Under the pieces are notes generated by a model. The model saw nothing but the letters and a program-made list of their open reading frames with translations. It was not told the origin of the DNA and did not search any database. Both the position numbers and the translations under genes were made by a program. DNA of 38,075 nt from Gammaproteobacteria bacterium (lineage in GTDB: Bacteria > Pseudomonadota > Gammaproteobacteria > Acidiferrobacterales > Sulfurifustaceae): contig JACQBD010000136.1 in the NCBI GenBank assembly GCA_016194665.1, positions 1-38,075 of the forward strand, given 5' to 3'. The number at the start of each line of letters is the position of its first letter. The stretch's first letter is position 1. Shown here one piece after another: positions 35,292 through 38,075 of this stretch.

Positions 35292-36107
35292 TCAGCGCCC
35301 TTCTTTCTTCATCTTCGCCAGGCGTTGCTCGGCCGATTTCGCCGCCGGCGTGCCGCTATACGATGCAATCACTTGATTCAAATTTGAACGCGCCTTAGCC
35401 CATTCACCGAGCTCATAATGGCTGTAACCGATCTTCAGCAATATGTCCGCGGCTTTGGGAGTTTTGGGATTTTCTCTGATAGCTTTAGTAAATTCATCCA
35501 CCGCCTGGCGGAAATTACGCATGACATAATAAGTTTCGCCCAGCCAGTAGCGTGCGTTGTCGCGCAAAGTACTTTGCGGATATTTTGCCAGGAAATCGCG
35601 AAAGCCCTTGGCGGCGCGATCGTAGCTACCTTTCTTTAAAAAATTAATCGCCGTGTCGTAATCTTGCTGCTCTTGCGGCGTCACCGTTGTGGAGTTAACT
35701 GCCGGCGGCGGCACCGCCGCTGCCGGAGCCACTTCCGTCGGCGCGCCTGCAGGAGACGCGGAGGCGCCGCGTTGTTCCAAATCGCGTACACGCTTGTCGA
35801 TATCCGCCAACAACTGGCGCTGACTGGACTTCAAACGCTCGATTTCATTGGCTTGAATCTCCACTTGGCCGCGAAGATTGCGTACTTCGGTTTGCAAGGT
35901 TTCCAATTGTTGCAGCAAATCGGTAAGCGCCTCGCGCGCCGGCGCCGGAGCGGCCGACGACGCGGATCCGCCGCCCATTTCAATCACGGGCGGGAGTTTA
36001 GAACGCTCGCCACCCGCATCCGCGGCATACACGGCCGGCGTGAGCAGGCTCGCGATTAACGCGACGCCGGCTCCGCCGCCGAACCACGGCCAACACCGTA
36101 AGGTCAT
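35292..36107 (-). CDS. cpoB: CpoB/YbgF, periplasmic TPR protein of the Tol-Pal system
   Basis: A 271-residue protein. The signal peptide ends near VYAADA (about residue 28). A coiled-coil trimerisation region follows (about 60-112: LLQQLETLQTEVRNLRGQ, then RVRDLEQRG), then a Pro/Ala-rich linker, and three C-terminal tetratricopeptide repeats beginning with YDTAINFLKKGSYDRA. CpoB coordinates outer-membrane constriction with peptidoglycan synthesis. It starts 6 bp after the pal stop, so it is in the tolB-pal-cpoB operon. Confidence 0.95.
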   Translation of the reverse strand: MTLRCWPWFGGGAGVALIASLLTPAVYAADAGGERSKLPPVIEMGGGSASSAAPAPAREALTDLLQQLETLQTEVRNLRGQVEIQANEIERLKSSQRQLLADIDKRVRDLEQRGASASPAGAPTEVAPAAAVPPPAVNSTTVTPQEQQDYDTAINFLKKGSYDRAAKGFRDFLAKYPQSTLRDNARYWLGETYYVMRNFRQAVDEFTKAIRENPKTPKAADILLKIGYSHYELGEWAKARSNLNQVIASYSGTPAAKSAEQRLAKMKKEGR

Positions 36108-36113
36108 GGATGA

Positions 36114-36629
36114 TTAGTAAGAAATTTCCACGCGCCGATTTTGTCGCCAGCAGGATTCATTGTGTTCCTGGCACAACGGTTTTTCTTCACCGTAGGAAAC
36201 AATTTTAATGCGGTTGCCGGCAACGCCCAGTACTTTCATCATGCGTTCCACGGCTTGTGCGCGGCGCTCGCCGAGCGCCAAGTTATATTCGCGCGTGCCG
36301 CGTTCGTCGCCATTGCCTTCCAAGGTAACCTTGGTTTGCGAATTGGCCAGCTGGCCGGCGTGCGCTTCGATAATCGCGCGCGCGTCATCGTCGATGGAGC
36401 TGCTATCGAAGGCAAAATAAACCCGGCGCTGCGAAAGCAATTCGGCGTTTTTCTGGCCTTTGAGCGCGGTTCCGGATGCGCCCGATTTATCGGTGGAAGG
36501 CGCTGTCTCGGCGCCCGCGCCTTTTCCTCCGCCGTCGGACGTTGTCGGGGATTTTGCCTTGTCACTGGCACAGCCGCCGAGTGCGAGGGCAAGTAACAAC
36601 GATACGGCAAGGTGTTTCCAATTTTTCAT
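36114..36629 (-). CDS. pal: Pal, peptidoglycan-associated lipoprotein
   Basis: A 171-residue lipoprotein from the ATG at 36629, which follows AGGAG with 7-bp spacing. A longer frame to 36728 would run inside tolB and was rejected. The lipobox LGGC gives the acylated Cys near residue 21. The C-terminal OmpA-like domain has VYFAFDSSSID, the LEGNGDERGTREYN peptidoglycan-binding loop and GERRAQAV. It anchors the outer membrane to the cell wall and binds TolB. It sits 4 bp after tolB. Confidence 0.97.
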   Translation of the reverse strand: MKNWKHLAVSLLLALALGGCASDKAKSPTTSDGGGKGAGAETAPSTDKSGASGTALKGQKNAELLSQRRVYFAFDSSSIDDDARAIIEAHAGQLANSQTKVTLEGNGDERGTREYNLALGERRAQAVERMMKVLGVAGNRIKIVSYGEEKPLCQEHNESCWRQNRRVEISY

Positions 36630-36633
36630 AAAC

Positions 36634-37929
36634 TCACTCCTTATATTGAAGATCACGGTTATAGGGCGACCATACAGGTTCACGAACATCGCCTTCCTCG
36701 AACTTAAAAAGTTGACGCACACGGCCATCGGCTGAAACCGAAGCTAACACGCCCCGGCCGCGCACCTCGGTGGCGTAGATAATCATACGCCCATTCGGTG
36801 CAAAACTGGGCGACTCATCCAGCGAAGTCTCGGTCAATACTTGCATCGCGTGGCTGTCGAGTTGCTGCACGGCGATGCGATAATTGCCTTGCTGGCGACT
36901 GACATACACGATCGACTTGCCGTTGGCCGCGTACGACGCACGTGCATTGTAATCGCCGTCGAATGTTAAACGCTCTGCGGCTCCACCGGAAGCACTGACG
37001 CGATAAATTTGTGGCGATCCGGCGCGGTCCGAGGTAAAAATCACGAAGCGCCCATCCGGCGACCACGACGGCTCGGTATCGATAGCGGCATCCGTGGTTA
37101 AACGCGTCAGTTCGCGAGTATCCATGCGCATGACATAAATTTCGGGATTGCCGTCACGCGATAAGGTTAACGCCAAACGCCGGCCGTCCGGCGACCACGC
37201 CGGGGCGCTGTTGATGCCGCGGAATTCGGCGATCAATTCGCGTTTGCCGTCCATAATATTCTGGATGTAAACCTTTGAACGCTTGTCCTCGAACGAGACA
37301 TACGCCAAGCGCAAGCCGTCCGGCGCCCACGCCGGCGACATGAGCGGTTCGACCGCGCGCACTACCGTCTGCGAATTGAAACCGTCGGAATCGGCCACTT
37401 GCAATTTATACACCGGCTTGGAGCGCGCTGCTTCTTCGCGCGTGATGTAAGCGATGCGTGTGTTAAACGCACCCGGCTCGCCGGTCAACTTTTCATAAAT
37501 CACGTCGCTGATTTGATGCGCCACCGAGCGCAGCAAATCGGCGCTGACGGTGTAACGAAAGCCGGCCAGCTGGGTTTCTTTAAAAACGTCATACACGCGG
37601 AACTGCACCTGGAATTTTCCCGCTCCCGCGGAGCGCACGCTGCCGATGACCAAGGCCTCGGCCTTAAGCAGGCGCCAATCCTTGTACACCACGTCTTTCT
37701 CGTCGTGCGGCATGGAAATAAAATCTTTACGCGACAATATGGCAAACCGACCGCTGCGCGCCAAATCCGCTTCCACCACCTCGGAAACATTTTGCGCCGC
37801 CGCCGGCCCTTCCCAACTAAACGGCACGATGGCGATGGGGATACCGGTATCCACGCCGCGGGTAATCTCAATGGTTAAAACCGCGTGCGCGCCGACCGAC
37901 CAAATCATGCCGATCGCGATCAACAGCAT
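36634..37929 (-). CDS. tolB: TolB, periplasmic beta-propeller protein of the Tol-Pal system
   Basis: About 431 residues from the ATG at 37929. The N-terminus is a signal peptide ending GAHA, then VLTIEITRGVDTGIPIAIVPF, the conserved TolB start. A domain of about 130 residues precedes a beta-propeller with repeated motifs such as SPAWAPDGLRLAYVS, APAWSPDGRRLAL and EPSWSPDGRFVIFTSDR. It acts with Pal and TolA in outer-membrane constriction. The frame remains open upstream to the window edge and carries about 48 codons that are not typical of tolB, so the annotated start is chosen at the signal peptide. No Shine-Dalgarno is seen. Confidence 0.94.
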   Translation of the reverse strand: MLLIAIGMIWSVGAHAVLTIEITRGVDTGIPIAIVPFSWEGPAAAQNVSEVVEADLARSGRFAILSRKDFISMPHDEKDVVYKDWRLLKAEALVIGSVRSAGAGKFQVQFRVYDVFKETQLAGFRYTVSADLLRSVAHQISDVIYEKLTGEPGAFNTRIAYITREEAARSKPVYKLQVADSDGFNSQTVVRAVEPLMSPAWAPDGLRLAYVSFEDKRSKVYIQNIMDGKRELIAEFRGINSAPAWSPDGRRLALTLSRDGNPEIYVMRMDTRELTRLTTDAAIDTEPSWSPDGRFVIFTSDRAGSPQIYRVSASGGAAERLTFDGDYNARASYAANGKSIVYVSRQQGNYRIAVQQLDSHAMQVLTETSLDESPSFAPNGRMIIYATEVRGRGVLASVSADGRVRQLFKFEEGDVREPVWSPYNRDLQYKE

Positions 37930-38075
37930 CAGCCGTGTGAAGCCGACGGAGAGCCCGGACTGCAGCAGCAGCTGATTGAGATTGATCAGCGGCAGCCGGT
38001 AGTCGCCGCCACTGGTGAGGCCACGTTCGCGCCGCAGCTGCACCAGCACGCTTTCGCGATCCGGCTTGTCTTCCA
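37930..38075 (-). other. Open frame fused in phase to the 5' side of tolB, not tolA-like
   Basis: The reading frame of tolB stays open to the window edge. The residues upstream of the tolB signal peptide (for example ESVLVQLRRERG and INLNQLLLQSGLSVGF) do not resemble the TolA C-terminus. They are reminiscent of the segment before the first membrane helix of TadB/T2SF pilus-assembly proteins. GC content and CTG/CGG use look higher than in tolB. It may be the start of an unrelated gene, a fusion, or an assembly junction. Confidence 0.4.

Noticed and set aside
1-38075. CRISPR array, rRNA operon, insertion sequence or phage genes
   Set aside because: No regularly spaced repeats, no rRNA sequence and no transposase or phage structural proteins were seen on either strand.

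Overview
The window looks like a chromosomal stretch from a chemolithoautotrophic, sulfur-oxidising proteobacterium, probably a gammaproteobacterium and possibly a betaproteobacterium. This rests on gene content: soxXYZAB, two tusA copies, a YeeE/YedE sulfur transporter, a proteobacterial-type phosphoribulokinase, tolB-pal-cpoB followed by queE-queC, and Tat-targeted Sox proteins. No species can be assigned from sequence alone.

Layout. (1) 1-3560: an edge-truncated FadL/OmpP1-type outer-membrane protein, a tandem pair of nearly identical TusA sulfur carriers (both minus strand), and a BepA-like M48 metalloprotease (plus). (2) 3884-8067: soxX, soxY, soxZ, soxA, a strong terminator, then soxB behind its own leader with a perfect 17-bp palindrome. 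No soxCD is present here, which fits the truncated Sox pathway whose sulfane sulfur goes to cytoplasmic TusA-linked oxidation. (3) 8152-10571: a 27-bp perfect inverted repeat of dRS3-like type, phosphoribulokinase, and an HD-GYP protein with a degenerate GYP motif. (4) 10629-15049, minus: a tolC-like gene overlapping an RND pump gene, with no periplasmic adaptor. (5) 15411-19714, minus: a LuxR-type response regulator and an NCS1-transporter/hybrid-histidine-kinase gene that has lost its H-box and its reading frame. (6) 20076-26454, plus: urtABCDE, fmdA and fmdB for uptake and hydrolysis of urea or short amides. The regulator and sensor lie divergent to this operon. (7) 26618-30688, plus: the four-gene Anbu operon (ATP-grasp, alpha-E, Anbu, transglutaminase). 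(8) 30744-32380: a 1.6-kb island between a 45-bp 3' fragment of tRNA-Lys and the complete tRNA-Lys gene. It carries a wHTH-nucleotidyltransferase/HEPN pair resembling a toxin-antitoxin module, with tandem operator-like repeats at the 5' end of the first gene. (9) 32394-38075, minus: a YedE-type transporter, queE-queC, and tolB-pal-cpoB. The sequence upstream of tolB does not look like tolA.

The genes combine thiosulfate import and oxidation, CO2 fixation through the Calvin cycle, scavenging of organic nitrogen, and envelope maintenance. The parts most worth a second look are the tRNA-bounded wHTH-NTase/HEPN island with its operator repeats, the broken transporter-kinase next to the urea/amide operon, the Anbu cluster, and the adaptor-less RND operon.
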